A stretch of 64,000 nt of DNA, taken from assembly GCF_000276665.1 (NCBI RefSeq), contig NW_004955502.1, positions 3,817,883 to 3,881,882 of the forward strand. Reading direction: 5' to 3'. Made by a program: the position numbers and the translations under genes. Below the pieces are notes generated by a model. That model was given only the letters and a program-made list of their open reading frames with translations. It was not told the origin of the DNA and did not search any database. This stretch comes from Chinchilla lanigera (lineage: Eukaryota; Chordata; Mammalia; Rodentia; Chinchillidae). Of the stretch, positions 9,790-20,442 are shown piece after piece. Within the stretch, counting starts at the first letter, position 1; every line of letters begins with the position of its first letter.

Positions 9790-10880
9790 AAGATCGGGCC
9801 CGTTTGGCTTTCCTGGGTCAGTGTCCCTGGCCTGCCCCCGGGGAACCTGCGCTCACCGCCGCCTGGGTGCCCCGCGTGGACGCGGTGGTGGCAGGCGTGA
9901 TGGTGATGGTGCTGGTCACCTTGGCTGTGCTGGGCCGCACGGCGGTGGTCCCGCGGGGGGCTCGGAGGCCAGGGCTCGGGGCCGCCTCCCTGCCCGCGGG
10001 CCGCACGGTGATCACCGGGCTCGCGCCTTCGGCCTGCGCGCCCAGGTGGATGTGGATCCTGTTGTCTTCCGTGGTGATGATGCTGGCGTTGGCGTTGTAC
10101 CTCCGCGGCGCCGGCGGGCCCGGCTGCTTCTCGGGGGTGACCCTGAGCACCGTCCTCCCTGCGGGCGCCTCCTGGGACGCCGAGGTCACCACTGGGGACA
10201 CCGGGGTCCCTGCCGTCTCCGCGGGCGCGGGCGCCGTGGCCACCGTGCGCACCTGCAGGGGCGACGCGCGCCCATCCGCAGCCCGTTCCCGCGACAGGGT
10301 AGTGATGGTGACGGGGGACGCGGCGCGCTCGGGGTCGGCGCCCGGCGCGGGGACGATGGTGATGCGGGGCGCCTGGCTGCCGAGCGTGGGGATGACGGCG
10401 GTGCTGGAGAAGAACTCCTCCGGCGTCGGCCGAGTGATCTCCAGCGTGGCCGCGCTGCCCCCGCGCTCCGGTGTCACGCGGATGTGCAACGGCTGGCCGT
10501 GCCGGGGCGCCAGCACCAGCCCCCCGGGATCGGGGCGCCCCTCCTNNNNNNNNNNNNNNNNNNNNNNNNNNNNNNNNNNNNNNNNNNNNNNNNNNNNNNN
10601 NNNNNNNNNNNNNNNNNNNNNNNNNNNNNNNNNNNNNNNNNNNNNCCCGCCGCCGGCGGGTACCGGTCCAGCACCGAGCCGCGCCCCGCTGGCCTCCGCA
10701 GCGCCCCCTGGCGCAGGTGGCTCATGAGGTGCTTCTCCTCTTGGAAGGATTTGCGGATGAACACCGCCGGGGACTCCTCTGCCGCCTCGCCGCCCGGGGC
10801 TTCCGTCTGCACCGCCGTGGACGCCACCGGCACGTCCACCATCCTGCGCCCCGCCACGCTGGGTCGCAACGCGCGGCTGT
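9790..10880. other. Intragenic GC/CpG-rich patch
   Basis: Base composition changes abruptly from AT-rich intron at about 9790 to very GC-rich, then returns to ordinary within the same exon by about 10880. Counted by hand, 10201-10260 has 50 G/C of 60 and ten CpGs, whereas 11581-11640 in the same exon has 19 G/C of 60. The patch spans the exon's 3' end and the first bases of the next intron and contains the assembly gap. It fits a CpG island or a GC-biased gene-conversion hotspot; protein changes favour the latter. Confidence 0.9.
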
Positions 10881-12592
10881 AGCGCTTGGACAGCTCCAGC
10901 TCCTTGGTGAGATGGAGCACCTCCTGACCCATGCTTTTGTTCTTGTTTTCCTCTTCCATAAATCGTTGTTGGAGGACCGAATAATCTACCTGGAGCTGGG
11001 AAAGCTGATCTTCCTTGTTCATTAACTCGTGGATCTTCTCCTTGAGAGCTTGCACCTCGGCTCTTAAATCTCGACTCTTCGCCTCTTCCAACCGGAACCT
11101 GTGTCTCAGTTCAGCCTCCTGGCTCACAGCCTCCCCTTTCTCTATCGCCTTGTTCTTGGCGATTTGGTGCTTGATCTCCTCTAGCTGTTGAGAGAGGAAG
11201 TTCGCCTTATCCTGCTCAGTTCTGAATTTCTGCTCCAGCTGATCGTACTCATCCTCCGTCTTCATCAAATCCCCTTCCACAACCTCCAGCTGTTGAAGGC
11301 GCTTCTTCAGCCTCTCGATTTCAAGCGTTAGCTCCTTGATCTTGTTATCCTCCGGGCCGGTGAGCTCAGGCCCTTTTCGAGACCTTCCTCTTCTTTCTCT
11401 TTCTACTTCCTCTAGACCATCGAGTCTCTTCTTTAATAAATCCACACTGCAGCTTAATTCAGAGGATTTTTCCTCTTCGCTTTTCAGTTTGCCTATCAAC
11501 TCATCTCTCTCTTTGGTCAAACTGTACACTTTCTCCTCCATTTCAGACTTCAGTTTTAAGAGCTTCTTACTTTCTTCAATTAATTTTTCAGTTACATCCA
11601 TAACCTTCCCTTGTTCCACCTTAAAATTTTTATTGAGTCCATCCACTTTTCTCTCTTCTTGCTTTATTTTCTCCATCATGTTTTTCCTTTCATCAACCAG
11701 CATCACAGTAAATGACTTCAACTTTGTAAGATCATCTTTGAGGCTTAGTTCGGCCTTTTCTAATCTACTTTCAGAACATTCGAGTTCTTTAACTCGGCTC
11801 TTGACCACCTCCAATTCATTCAGCAAGTCTTTGGTTAAGTTCTTTTCTTTCTCCAGATTCAGGTGGAGCTGAGAGCATTCCGACTTACTCTTGCTAAAGG
11901 CTTCCTCCAGTTTCTCCAGCTCGGACATTCTCTTCTGCAACTTCTCCACTTCAAGCTTCAGCTCCTTGCTGTGGTGCTCTTCCTCCTGCAGCCTCTTCCG
12001 CAGCTCCCGGCACTGGGACTCGGTTTTCGTGATCTCCTCATCTTTACCCTCCATCTCAAGGACGCGCTTTCTGAGGTTTTCCACTTCCGCCATGAGGCTG
12101 GAATTGCCGCATTCCCCTTTGGCAATTTTGTCTCTTAATTCCTGAAGCTCTTCCTCTGCCTTTTGGAGATTTTTGTTGGTCTCTTCCAGCTCCTCGATTC
12201 TTTGAGATAAGCCAACCAGCTTCAATCGAAGTTGCCGATTGTGAGACTCCTGGTTGGCCAGTTTAGCATTCATCTCTTCATGCTCTTGAGTAAACCTGGA
12301 GGCCTTGTGCTCAAAGTCTACTTCTAACTTGAGCAGTTTCTGCCTGTCTTCTTTGGATTTGGAAGTAACAGCTTTGAGCTTTTCTTCTTCCTCCCTCAGT
12401 TTCTGGGTAAGCTCCTGCACTTTCTGGCTTTGCAGGCCAAGTTGCTCAATGTGCATTTGCCTCTCATCCACCAGCATGAGTGCGAAGGACTTGAGTTTGA
12501 CAAGCTCGTCTCTCAATTTATTGAGCCGCTTGGCATTTTCCTTTTCTTTGCGGGCTTGGTAAGCCTTTTCTTGTTCAAGGAGCTTTTTCAAC
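9857..12592 (-). CDS. FILIP1: FILIP1 large coiled-coil exon (with assembly gap)
   Basis: This is the main FILIP1 exon. The acceptor TTTGCTAG|GTTGAAAAAG (12593/12592) completes an Arg codon split with the exon at 35703; the donor is GCG|GTGAGC at 9857/9856. The first about 570 codons form an almost unbroken coiled coil ([20 protein letters not shown] at the start, then many heptads such as [14 protein letters not shown] and [20 protein letters not shown]). This is the SMC/CortBP2-like rod that mediates filamin-A binding and self-association. The C-terminal part is Pro/Ser/Thr/Ala-rich with [16 protein letters not shown] and [15 protein letters not shown]. About 648 codons precede the gap and 229 follow. 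Frames before and after differ with 100 Ns, so the gap cannot be 100 bases. No stop or frameshift is visible. The last part is unusually GC-rich. Confidence 0.95.
10546..10645. other. Assembly gap (100 N) inside FILIP1 coding sequence
   Basis: Exactly 100 Ns interrupt the exon after ...VLDRYPPAA and before [15 protein letters not shown]. Reading frames on both sides are open only if the true length is 2 modulo 3, so 100 is a placeholder. From the FILIP1 protein I remember, about 30 residues are missing, so a real gap of about 90-100 bases is plausible. The gap lies in the most GC-rich part, consistent with sequencing dropout. Confidence 0.97.
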
Positions 12593-12904
12593 CTAGCAAA
12601 CAAAATATAGCTATGTTAAAAACAGTAATCAGCAAATACAGTTAAGTCTTAGATAATAAATAGAAAAGAAAACATTACCAAAATAAACCCCTTCTCAATT
12701 GCTGTAATATCAATAACAAATAACAATTAAATAAATTAAATAATACAAATAACAAATGAATCAGAAGTAAGGATATTGTTCAAGATTAGACAGGGTAGTA
12801 ACTAGAAGGCACAGGAGGAGGTCCTTTTGAATACTAGTTTCTGGTTGATGATTTATGTGCTCATTATACAGGGTTTTTTAATTTATGAATTTTTGCAGTC
12901 CTGT

Positions 12905-13065
12905 AGATGGAGCCCAGAGAGCACTGAGCTACATCCCAGCCATTTTTTATTTTATTTTGAGACAGGGTCTTTCAATCCCCAGGCTGACCTTGGACTTGCA
13001 GTCCTCCTATTTCAGCCTCCCAAGCAGTTGGGATTCCAGGAATATGCCACTACCTTTCTGCATGT
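12905..13065 (-). mobile_element. Composite B1 + ID-like SINE (old)
   Basis: The minus strand shows a B1 monomer (AATCCCAACTGCTTGGGAGG ... AAGACCCTGTCTC with an AAAATAAAATAAAAAA linker) followed by an ID-like head fragment (GGCTGGGATGTAGCTCAGTG). This has the same B1-then-ID order as 8863-9030. Confidence 0.6.
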
Positions 13066-13139
13066 ATATTATACTTCCACAAAATAACCAGTAAAACTAG
13101 GTTGTGCAAAAATAATGACTATTTGCATAGTGCTTTCTG

Positions 13140-13290
13140 GATTCAGAGCTCTAGTCTCTACTCACAGTGCTCCATGTGACATGTATTTCTTCTGTCCTCC
13201 TCATGAGGAAATGGGACAAGGTGAATGTGTCACCTGCTCCAGTCACATAGCCAGGAAGTACCAGTGGGGGGCGTCCAACTTTGCCAGCGG
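13140..13290 (-). mobile_element. Probable MIR SINE
   Basis: ATGAGGAAATGGGACAAGGT followed by CCAGTCACATAGCCAGGAAG resembles the reverse-oriented MIR core (ATGAGGAAACTGAGGC ... GGTCACACAGCTAGTAAG). It is heavily diverged. Confidence 0.45.
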
Positions 13291-14081
13291 AGCCCTTTCT
13301 CTCCAAGAGAGAAAGTTATGTAAGGGAAAGGTGAGGCCCCGAAAAGAAGAACCTTTTGGTTTTCTTATTTGGAACATTTGAAATAAACTGATTAGCTGAT
13401 AGGGAGAAGGCAAGAAAGGCTTTCTGATAGAAAAGCTGATCTACATAAATACATTGTCGCTGACACCAGAACTGGCACAGAATTTGGTCTCAGTTTCTGA
13501 TTTAAACAACAACAACAGCAAAAACTTATTGGACAGAACTATGTAGAAAGGAGACCGAAATTAACATCACTACATAAATGTGGCAGCCACAGGAATTATT
13601 ATGTTTCATGTTTATGAAATGCATTTTCGCTATGATATTTATGCATAGCTCTAAAAGTAAGGCTATGTCACAATGACAATTTATCATTCTTGGGTTGGTC
13701 AATTAACTCCTATCAATTGTAATGGCTATCTTTATATATCCATAAATAGAGTTAAATTATATTCACTATGTCAGTGTAAAAATGCACTTCAGTCAATAAC
13801 ACGTTTTTAAGAAAAGCAAGTTATAAACCACCACTGACATGTATGTATTTAAGTACATTTTATTCCTTCAGTATATGTTGCACCTTTACTATTTGGACTC
13901 ATTTATTTCATGTTGACAGATTAGCTTTTAGCCAAGTAAATAGAATTTGTTTCACATTTCATTGTGTAAGATATTCCTGGACATATACATGGAAGCTATT
14001 CATAATTAAAGCCATTGTCTGACAAAATTACCATATAAATGGTCCTGATAATGTCATTTTTATATTTATTTATTTATTTTT

Positions 14082-14154
14082 TAGTGCCAGAAATCAAACT
14101 CAGGACCTTGCACTTGCCAGGCAGGCGCTTTTGCGGCTGAGCTATACCCACAGC
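14082..14154 (-). mobile_element. ID-like SINE
   Basis: The minus strand reads TGCTGTGGGTATAGCTCAGC ... GCGCCTGCCTGGCAAGTGCA ... GAGTTTGATTTCTGGCAC with a TTTATTTATT (A-rich) flank at 14063-14081. It is moderately diverged from the young copies. Confidence 0.8.
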
Positions 14155-14629
14155 ATTTGAGGTCTTTTTTAATAGAATTTGTTTTTATAGAATATATCCT
14201 TATGTCTAAGGGCTGTATGTGTATGCACACATGTGGTACTGGGACTTGAACTATAAAGACTTTATGTTTAAAGGAGTAGGAAAAGACTTTTTCAAATCTT
14301 ATAGACTCACATGAGCAATACTTAGTAGTTTCACTAAATGTGGTCCTCATGTGTATAAAAGGGCATTTGTTGATCTGAAATGACTTACACGTGAAGGAAA
14401 CATGAAATTGGTTAGTAATTTTTAGGCAGAAGGACAAGCACAGGTGGGGAGGATAGAGGGAAGGGAGCTGACTTTCCAGTTGGGGTTGTGGTTACTCTGG
14501 GGAAGAAATGTTTGCCATCCTAGAGAATCTCCCATCTTACTCTTTTAAGAGTCTCTTAAAAGCTCCAATTTTTGCTAGTACCTAATTAAAAATAAATACA
14601 TAGGAAAAAGTCTCCTCTGTCATGTGTTA

Positions 14630-14765
14630 AATGCCGTATTATTTCACTTAATTTTCATGACAACCCTTTGAGTAAGGCATTACTGTATCATTTTATAAAT
14701 AGGAAAGTTACTGGAATTAATCAAAGGAAGTTGACTACAAAGCAGTAGGCTGAATTTTGAACCAG
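14630..14765 (-). mobile_element. MIR SINE
   Basis: TTTCACTTAATTTTCATGAC AACCCTTTGAGTAAGGCATT-type text, then TTTTATAAATAGGAAAGTTA, follows the reverse MIR core (CTCATTTAATCCTCACAACA ... TTTTACAGATGAGGAAACTG). Confidence 0.65.
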
Positions 14766-15156
14766 ATCTTAATACTAATGTGATTCCTCAAATGGATATT
14801 GCCTGGACAGCTAAAATTTTCAAGACTTTATTTATGTTAACTTAATCTTTCATGGTTTAATTCCTAGAATTCTCTTCTTTTGGACTATATTTTTGTACCT
14901 AACATTTTAGCTTGTACCTAACTTAGTGTCAAAGGTGAAATGACCCTGTTATTATAAAAAGACAGGTTAATAATGCACACAGCCCTGAAAACACTCTCAA
15001 GATCTCTCCCTTGCTGACATCAATCCATTCAGTGGCATGGGCATTGTCATTCAGTTAGGTGTAAGCCCACTACACTATTCATTCTTCACTGCTTCTGAGT
15101 TCCTACTCTTCCTCTGTCCCACCACTTATACCATCATTCTTGCCAGTTTCGTCTTT

Positions 15157-15298
15157 CTTTCTTTTCTCTTTCTTAGACAGGGTCTCTCTCACTAGTTTAG
15201 GTTGGCCTTGAACTCACTATGTAACCCTAGCTGGCCTCAAACTCACAGTGATCTTCCTGCCCCTGCCTCCCAAGTGCTGGGATTACAGGTAGGAGGGC
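15157..15298 (-). mobile_element. B1-type SINE
   Basis: The reverse complement has CTGTAATCCCAGCACTTGGG, then the duplicated TGAGTTTGAGGCCAGC / TGAGTTCAAGGCCAAC blocks and GAGAGAGACCCTGTCT. The internal duplication is typical of the longer B1 form in this genome. It abuts the mariner fragment at 15303. Confidence 0.8.
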
Positions 15299-15302
15299 CA
15301 GC

Positions 15303-15664
15303 TTCTTGCCACTTTCTGAAGCAGTTCTCAAAGTACTCTCTCATATTTTACGAGCTGTGCTAAAAAATACAGAGAATGCTGCTGCCCAGTGCCGTCCACC
15401 AGAAAGGCAGGCTCATAGAAGCGTTACACTGTACCCTCATCCACCCTGCTCACCAGACGTGGCACTGTGCAACTTGTGGCTCTTCCCCAAAGTCAAAACG
15501 ACCACAAAAGCTAAACATTTTGAATCAATTCAGGACATCAAGAAAGCCACAAAAGCTCAACTAACGACACTCAGGAAAGAGAACTTCTAGAACTGCTTCA
15601 GAAAGTGGCAGGAATGATGGAATACATGTGTTGGGAGCAAGGAAGAGTATTTTGAGAGGCATTA
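15303..15664 (+). mobile_element. Mariner (Tc1/mariner) transposase C-terminal fossil
   Basis: The plus frame starting at 15306 encodes HPPCSPDVALCNLWLFPKVK near 15438-15500, the signature of the mariner DD34D catalytic C-terminus, then KHFESIQDIKKATKAQL and, after a TAG (15588-15590), NCFRKWQE, a TGA, WNTCVGSKEEYFERH and a stop at about 15664. The position of the third catalytic Asp (APxD in active enzymes) is Asn here (ALCN). With two in-frame stops and no N-terminal helix-turn-helix region, it is a dead fragment. The ends carry an unexpected 22-bp inverted repeat (see findings). The family assignment comes from remembered motifs only. Confidence 0.75.
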
Positions 15665-15734
15665 AAGGCAATGCATCCTTTAATGTATTTTTAAAAAATT
15701 AAACATTAACTACTGTATGTTTTTCATCACACTA

Positions 15735-15930
15735 GTTTGAGTTCAGTTACTTCTCGCCTCCTCCATTCCTATCACCCTGTCCCAAGCCACCGTCTCTTGT
15801 CTGGATTATTGCAAAGTCCACCTAAACTGACTCCCAACTTCCACTCCTACTCACTCTCAGCCTACTCTCAACCTGTCCTCTCTTCCCAGAAGCCTGAGTG
15901 ATAACAAAGGAAAGCAAAGCCAATCAAATA
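15735..15930 (+). mobile_element. Ancient L2 LINE fragment
   Basis: CAAGCCACCGTCTCTTGTCT GGATTATTGCAAAGTCCACC follows the L2 stretch coding around the CLDYCN-like region of ORF2, then ACTCCCAACTTCCACTCCTA. It is diverged and has no open frame. Confidence 0.65.
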
Positions 15931-16618
15931 CTCTGCTTGGAAAAGGAGAAAAGAGGGAAGGAGATACAGAAATCAAAGCAGGATCCATATTCTAATGCAT
16001 GTGTACATATACACATATAAGAAGAAACGAACACATACCCTCTTTATTTAAAGCATGTTGTGTTTCCATATAGCAATAGTCTAGTTAATAATAAAGAAAT
16101 AATAACAGCATGTTTCCATTAATAAAGAAGTAATTATAGAATACCACAAATCTCCAGTCCCCAATAAAATAATGACTGTAGGTAATGCTCATCAGTGTCT
16201 CCCAAGAATAGAGAATGCTAGACATTGTATACTTATGTACACATCTCCACCTATGAAATAATCTTACCTAAAATAACTGAACCTGAATCATAGCAAGCTC
16301 TTAGAGCTAACTACTAGACTATAGGAAAGACAGGGGCAAGAAACTGCTAAATGACATCACAATGATGAATCAGAAAAATCCAAAAGGTGGGCAACTATAT
16401 GGGACAAAAAACCCTTGTTTCCTTAATAAATAAATAGCAAGAAAAAAAAAAGGAGGGGGACCTAAAGGTTAACAGAAATTTAGAATATAAATCATCCAAT
16501 GGTAATCTTATGGATTCTTTTTCAAACTGATTTTTAAATGTGGCAACTGGAAAAATTATATTGTTGATGAATTATTATTAAAGACAGGTTTGATAATGAA
16601 TTGTAACAATAATTTTTT

Positions 16619-16728
16619 CTGAGACAGGATCTCACTGTGTATCCCAGGCAGGCCTTAATCTCACGGGGATCCTCCAGTCTCAGCCTCCCAAGTGCTGGGA
16701 TTACAGGCATGCACCACCATGCCCAGCT
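16619..16728 (-). mobile_element. B1-type SINE with target-site duplication
   Basis: The reverse complement begins CTGGGCATGGTGGTGCATGC, has CTGTAATCCCAGCACTTGGG and ends GAGATCCTGTCTCAG. The 13-bp ACAATAATTTTTT flanks it at 16606-16618 and 16729-16741 as a perfect duplication. Confidence 0.88.
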
Positions 16729-16940
16729 ACAATAATTTTTTAAGGCCTTCATCTTTTAGGAATTTATATTCAAATATTTATGAATAAAGTTGTATAGCTG
16801 GGATTTATATCAAAATGGCCCAAAGGAATGGGAATAGATGAAACCAGACTGGTCATGAATTCATTGTTGAAACTAGGTAATGAGTATATCAGGGTTCATC
16901 ACATTATTTTCTTCATCCTTGTTAATGTTTGAAATTTTTT

Positions 16941-17041
16941 TTTTTTTTTTTTTTTTGGTTTTTCTCTGGTACCGGGAACCGAACTCACGACCTTGAGCTT
17001 GCCAGGCAGGCGCTTTGCCGCTGAGCTAAATCCCCAGCCCC
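16941..17041 (-). mobile_element. ID-like SINE with GGTACCAG box
   Basis: Full-length minus copy: GGGGCTGGGGATTTAGCTCA head, GCCTGCCTGGCAAGCTCAAG, the KpnI-like box and a long A tail (T run on plus at 16934-16957). The flanks TGTTTGAAATTTTTT (16926-16940 and from 17042) form a target-site duplication. Confidence 0.92.
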
Positions 17042-17492
17042 TGTTTGAAATTTTTTTTTATATTCCCTTTTAGAATCTTTCATTTCCCTTTCTCTTCTTG
17101 AGTTTCAGCTCCTTTAGTCTCTGGTCAAATTTTTATTTTCCTCAGGGTACATTCTACCTCTCTGTGGTGAGCATGTGATTCTTTCATTCTTTTCCAAATT
17201 AAAAAAAATTAACTTTGTTAGAAATTTTTACTTTTTCTTTCTTATGGGGATCCATTTGATGTTTAGTCAGATACATGCTAGAAAAAATATCCTTACTATT
17301 CTGTTCCACAGATATTTGTTGTTTATCTTTATTTTCAAAGTCTAAGGACAAATTTTTAGGGGTATGAAATGGGTAGTGATGGATTGTTTTTAACCTTATT
17401 CTTATGACACATCCTCTTGCTAACCACCATTCTCAGAACAGTGGTCAATCTGTGCTCTTTAACATGCAAGGGTCTGCCTGCCTATATCCACC

Positions 17493-17938
17493 CGTTATAG
17501 TTTGTGTCTTCATGTCCCCCTAAATTCTCATGCAATCATGAGAGAGAATAGCCTTTTCTTCATTCCAGCCCAGGCAAGAGCAGAAAAATGTTGAATAAGA
17601 GAATGACTGGGCAGCACTCAGGAGGCTGGGGTAGGAGGAGGCATTGAGAGTTCGAGGCCCGCCTGGGCTACAAAGTGAGCTCAAAGCCAGCTTGAACTGC
17701 ATAGTGAGACCCTGTCTCAAAAAGGCAAAAAAGAGGCTGCTTGCCACTGCCGTTTCCCCCTTTGGCTGTTCCGCTGCCGTGAACGATTGCCCTCTGCATG
17801 TGCCACCCAGCTTTGGAGCCAGCCAAGTATGGACTGAAACCTCCACAAACAGTGAGCTAAATAAACATTTCCTTCCTTAATTCTGGGTGTCAGGTATTTT
17901 GTTCCAGCAACGAGAGAAAGAAAAGTAACCAAGACACT
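17493..17938 (+). mobile_element. MaLR-type LTR interrupted by a B1
   Basis: The left part GTTATAGTTTGTGTCTTCAT GTCCCCCTAAATTCTCATGC and the right part (GGAGCCAGCCAAGTATGGAC, AATAAACATTTCC, ...GTAACCAAGACA) are the two ends of one MaLR LTR. They are split by a B1 SINE at about 17605-17730. The AATAAA-type signal near 17860 belongs to the LTR. Confidence 0.65.
17605..17730 (+). mobile_element. B1-type SINE nested in LTR
   Basis: CAGCACTCAGGAGGCTGGGG, GAGTTCGAGGCCCGCCTGGG, the second copy GAGCTCAAAGCCAGCTTGAA and AGTGAGACCCTGTCTC, then an A-rich tail. The head is truncated. It carries the internal duplication and lies inside the LTR, so it is younger. Confidence 0.8.
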
Positions 17939-18694
17939 ACCCTTACTTCTTTTTCTTGGCAGTCAGCAGTATTGGATTTCATGGGTCTTTCCCCCAAATC
18001 TCTAGACACCCACTTTTCAATCATTTCTCTAAATTTATCAGCCTTAGTCACAGAGAAGCAATTGGCTCTGTGTCTTCAAAACGTTGTCACTTGTCTCCAT
18101 CTTGATCCCTTGGACCCCATTTTGATACACTGATGTCACTGAGAAGCCATCCCAGGCTTGTTTCTCAACCAGACAATGTTAATTTCCCTTCTCAGCACAC
18201 TAGTTTTGCTTTTCTTCAACTCTCCCTGTGTGGATACCTCTCAGTCTTTCAAGACAGGGGGCAGGTTAAAACTAGTAAGAGCGTGATAGTAATTAAAGAT
18301 GAATGAACCTCAAAAGAGTCAAGCTTGCATGCAATTTGCAGTCTTTAATCACAATGCATTTTTTCCCAGCCACAGCACAGTACAGAGCTAAGCTGCTTGT
18401 TAACATGATAGGACACGGTTTTACCAAATGACTTAGAAGGAAGTGTTACTGTTTAATAAATTACTTCAGTTCATCAAGCTGGAGACTGTTACAATAATTT
18501 TCCAGAAATAATCTACTGTCCCCAATATAGTATACAACACTGGGATAAGTTAGAGATCTATAAGGCAGGGTTGTTTTCAGCTGCAGAGGTAGATCTTCAT
18601 TTGAAATTTTGATATTTTCTTGATCATAGTTTTTTGGCATTAATTTTTATTTTTTGATAGTACATTTAAATAGAGTGGGTTTTTTGTTTTATTT

Positions 18695-18812
18695 TGTTTT
18701 GGTTTGGTTTGGTTTGGTTTGGTTTTTAAGACAGAATCTCAATATGTAGTTCATGCTGGTCTTGAGCTCACTATACAGCCCTGGCCGCCTCAAACTCGAG
18801 GGGATTACATAT
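18695..18812 (-). mobile_element. B1-type SINE remnant with (GGTTT)n tail
   Basis: GGTTTGGTTTGGTTTGGTTT near 18700 is an expanded A-tail (read on minus as an AAACC repeat). It is followed by the B1 body in reverse (AGACAGAATCTCAATATGTA, GAGCTCACTATACAGCCCTG). The head is degraded. Confidence 0.7.
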
Positions 18813-20399
18813 CATTCTGCTTTAGAATAGGCATATTAGTGACATGCCTTAAGGTCTGGTTGTTCAAAAATATAAAGGAAGTACATGCATGTAGACCCTC
18901 TGTAGGTTAGCATAATGGACATAGAGACCACCATTGAGATAAAGGACAAAAATACTCTTGAGCTTTTAACCTGTAAGTCATTAAAAGTATGATTTGTGTT
19001 TTCTTTAAGGCAAGCAGGGACTTAAAAGTGTTTTTTTTGTTTTTTTTTTTTTGCTTTTTTTGTTTTTTTTTTGCTGAAAACCATGACTTCACTTGGGCCT
19101 ACAGATGCTCAATAAGTAACTAAAAGCAGAATAAAGCTTGATCTTCATTTTGTAAAGCTCTGGGTCAAATCCTGCTCAGCTCTGCATAGAGGCATGTTAG
19201 TCATTTAGGGAGTATCAGTCTGAAAGTGCGCAAAGCAAGGTTTATTAGCCCTAAACTTACCTAGTCTATCTCATCATTCTTTAAACCTGAGGACACAAGG
19301 ATAAGAGATTTATAGGGACAATTATCTCTATTATACTTTGGAGTCCTATTATCCTTTTGATCCTCCTTTGAGGATCACTTTGGAGTCCAACAGAGCCTCA
19401 CATGATCAAGACTGCCCTTCAAGCGATGAGGAGTCCTCCCATGGGAATAGAATTCCCCCTTAAGTCATGAGGAATCCTCCAGAGCCACAAAACAAACCTG
19501 AAATAATGCTAGCCTCAGTGCACCATAGCAACCCATAAAACTGGTCCCTTTTCTTCTTTAATAGGCCAGTCTGATCCACTTCTTTAGACCTGTACCCCAT
19601 TTCATTTCTCAAACTGAGACCTTTTTCCTATCTTTTCTAACTTTCCTTTGTTAGGAGACTGGCTTGATTTTTGTCAAAACTGTGCTTCCCTTTCTTTTCT
19701 CTTTGTAGTTAAAGTTTTTCCTGGAACTTCATGCTGAATGCCTCAGTTTTCATTTCCACCACTGCTGAAACAAGAACCCATGCAGGCCAATGATAGGACA
19801 ACTCACAACAAACCAAGATGATTTTGAAGTTAAACCCATAGTAGCTTATCTTTAAAATGCACACATGGCAACAACTAAAAACTACAAGAAGTCCATGACT
19901 AATAACAAATTACCTTTTACATAAATTATGATCTTCCTCATACTGGCAGAGCACAAGCCCTATCTGCAAAGAGTGGGTGGCAGCCAGTCTCCACTGCAGA
20001 ATACCTATTGAGTCTTGAACGAAATCTAGTGACATGCTAAATTAAATGTATTATATTTAAAATCAAATTACTAGTATATTACTAGTCAATAGCTCTTAGT
20101 CATGGTAAAATTAAAATCTAAGGAATTGCTAATCATTTGCTTATAAGAAACACAGGAAATGCTGGCATTTTCTTAGTTTTCTGCCTATCAGAAGACCCAT
20201 ACTTGAGAATCACTGAGAGGGAAATCTCTGATCATAGTCTCTAGTATAAGGCTCCCAGATTCACAGGAATATGTGATTTACTAACCCACTCAATAATTTA
20301 ACAGACTGAATTGAAGGCTCTCTCTTCATTATCAGTGTATTAGAAGTAATAAAATAAAAAGTACATTAAAAGTAATTTTAAAAAGTACATTATAAGGTG

Positions 20400-20442
20400 A
20401 TATATTTTATTTTATTTTATTTATTTTATTTTATTTTATTTG
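20400..20442. repeat. (TTTTA)n simple repeat
   Basis: TTTTATTTTATTTTATTTAT and onward to 20442 is a pentanucleotide-like repeat. It represents the expanded A-tail of the adjacent reverse-oriented B1 element. Confidence 0.9.

Larger units (their letters stand above)
6197..9856 (-). other. FILIP1 last intron (3.66 kb)
   Basis: A GT-AG intron with donor GCG|GTGAGC at 9857/9856 and acceptor TTCCAG at 6197. It contains an L2 tract (about 6690-7640), AT-rich unique-looking DNA at 7640-8720 with nothing recognised, and a dense run of SINEs at 8.73-9.65 kb. The last 65 bases beside the large exon already belong to the GC-rich patch. Confidence 0.85.

Noticed and set aside
9734..10882. Long plus-strand ORFs (up to 382 codons) opposite the FILIP1 exon
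   Set aside because: They run through the N gap, are Arg/Gly/Ala-rich without motifs, and exist because GC-rich DNA has few stops. The minus frame matches FILIP1.
11336..11872. Plus-strand 178-codon Ser/Phe/Leu-rich ORF
   Set aside because: It is the antisense shadow of the FILIP1 coiled coil (Glu/Lys codons read backwards), with no independent support.
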